From Vulcanimicrobiia bacterium (lineage in GTDB: Bacteria; Vulcanimicrobiota; Vulcanimicrobiia; Vulcanimicrobiales; Vulcanimicrobiaceae): 7,618 bases of DNA. The position numbers were made by a program, and so were the translations under genes. This document shows, one piece after another, positions 7,287 to 7,618 of the stretch. The DNA lies in the NCBI GenBank assembly GCA_025451135.1, contig JANWKW010000042.1, positions 1 to 7,618 on the forward strand, in the 5' to 3' direction. The notes beneath the pieces are model-generated. The model made no database searches and was not told the DNA's origin. It worked only from the letters and a program-made list of their open reading frames with translations. Position 1 is the stretch's first letter. Each line of letters begins with the position of its first letter.

Positions 7287-7618
7287 GTGACGAATATCTT
7301 TTTACGCCGCCCGATCTTCTCGATTGTCTGCTCGCTGGTCATCCTGATCGCGGGCACGATCGCTATTCCGACCCTGCCGATCGCGCAGTACCCCGACATC
7401 TCGCCGCCGGTCGTGACCATCACGACGGTCTACATCGGCGCGAGCCCGCAGGCCGTGGAGACCGGCGGCACCACGCCGCTCGAACAGGCCGTCAACGGCG
7501 TCGAAGGGCTGCGCTATATCACCTCGCAGAGCTCGCAGGGCATCTCGCAGATCACTTGCACGTTCGATCTCGGCCGCAACCTGGATATCGCGGCCGCCGA
7601 CGTGCAGAACACCGTCCA
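7287..7618 (+). CDS. RND-family efflux transporter, HAE1/AcrB-like inner-membrane subunit, N-terminal fragment (cut by window edge)
   Basis: 110 codons from GTG 7287 to the right edge. The protein opens with TNIFLRRPIFSIVCS and continues into a hydrophobic first transmembrane helix (about residues 10-29), then LPIAQYPDISPPVVTITT. These match the AcrB/MexB N-terminus (FFIDRPIF and LPVAQYPTIAPP). Next come YIGASPQAVE, TPLEQAVNGVEGLRYITSQSSQG and ITCTFDLGRNLDIAAADVQNTV, the start of the periplasmic porter domain. Full-length members are about 1,000-1,050 aa, so only about a tenth is seen. They export hydrophobic and amphiphilic compounds by proton antiport with a periplasmic adaptor and an outer-membrane channel, which implies a diderm host. 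The HAE1 subclass is favoured over heavy-metal CusA types by the AQYPDISPP segment; the substrate cannot be told. No adaptor gene lies directly upstream. AGGG at 7276-7279 supports the GTG start. Confidence 0.93.
   Translation, partial: MTNIFLRRPIFSIVCSLVILIAGTIAIPTLPIAQYPDISPPVVTITTVYIGASPQAVETGGTTPLEQAVNGVEGLRYITSQSSQGISQITCTFDLGRNLDIAAADVQNTV

Overview
The window is GC-rich (by eye about two-thirds G+C), densely packed bacterial chromosome. It holds six protein genes plus the start of a seventh, mostly joined by 1-8 bp overlaps or gaps of a few bases, with no stretch over 70 bp left without a gene. The start of an HAE1/AcrB-type RND pump at the right edge points to a diderm (Gram-negative-type) organism. 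GTG and TTG starts are common. No phylogenetic marker here fixes the lineage. The mix of a free-standing STAND ATPase/TPR protein, a MocR regulator and a compact lpd-lipB-lipA set would fit a high-GC environmental lineage, but that is only an impression.

Left part, minus strand (1-1947): a two-gene unit reading leftward. The promoter-proximal gene is a MocR/GntR-type regulator, a winged-helix domain fused to an aminotransferase-fold PLP domain with all expected PLP-binding residues. Its stop overlaps the GTG start of a mutY-type A/G-specific adenine glycosylase (GTGA overlap). The left window edge cuts the glycosylase after its catalytic aspartate.

Divergent junction (1948-2003): a short shared control region. 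A good plus-strand -10 hexamer lies only 4 nt before the ATG of the rightward gene, with no Shine-Dalgarno sequence, so that transcript may be leaderless or nearly so.

Right part, plus strand (2004-7217): a tight four-gene run. It starts with a 735-aa STAND/AfsR-type signalling ATPase (NTPase, winged helix, TPR-like repeats) that has no recognisable DNA-binding or enzymatic effector domain. Its end overlaps the start of dihydrolipoamide dehydrogenase (lpdA) by 8 bp. lipB (octanoyltransferase) and lipA (lipoyl synthase) follow with a 3-bp gap and a 1-bp overlap. LipB and LipA attach octanoate to lipoyl domains and convert it to lipoate. Lpd reoxidises the dihydrolipoyl groups in the pyruvate, 2-oxoglutarate or branched-chain dehydrogenase complexes or the glycine cleavage system. 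The run is therefore a lipoate-cofactor unit headed by a signalling ATPase and facing a PLP-binding regulator.

The two observations most worth checking are: (1) LipB appears to have Gln in place of the Lys of the Cys/Lys catalytic dyad, while the Cys and other motifs are kept; (2) the STAND ATPase is apparently translationally coupled to lpdA-lipB-lipA opposite a MocR regulator. A separate RND transporter gene starts at 7287 after a 69-bp gap and runs off the right edge.
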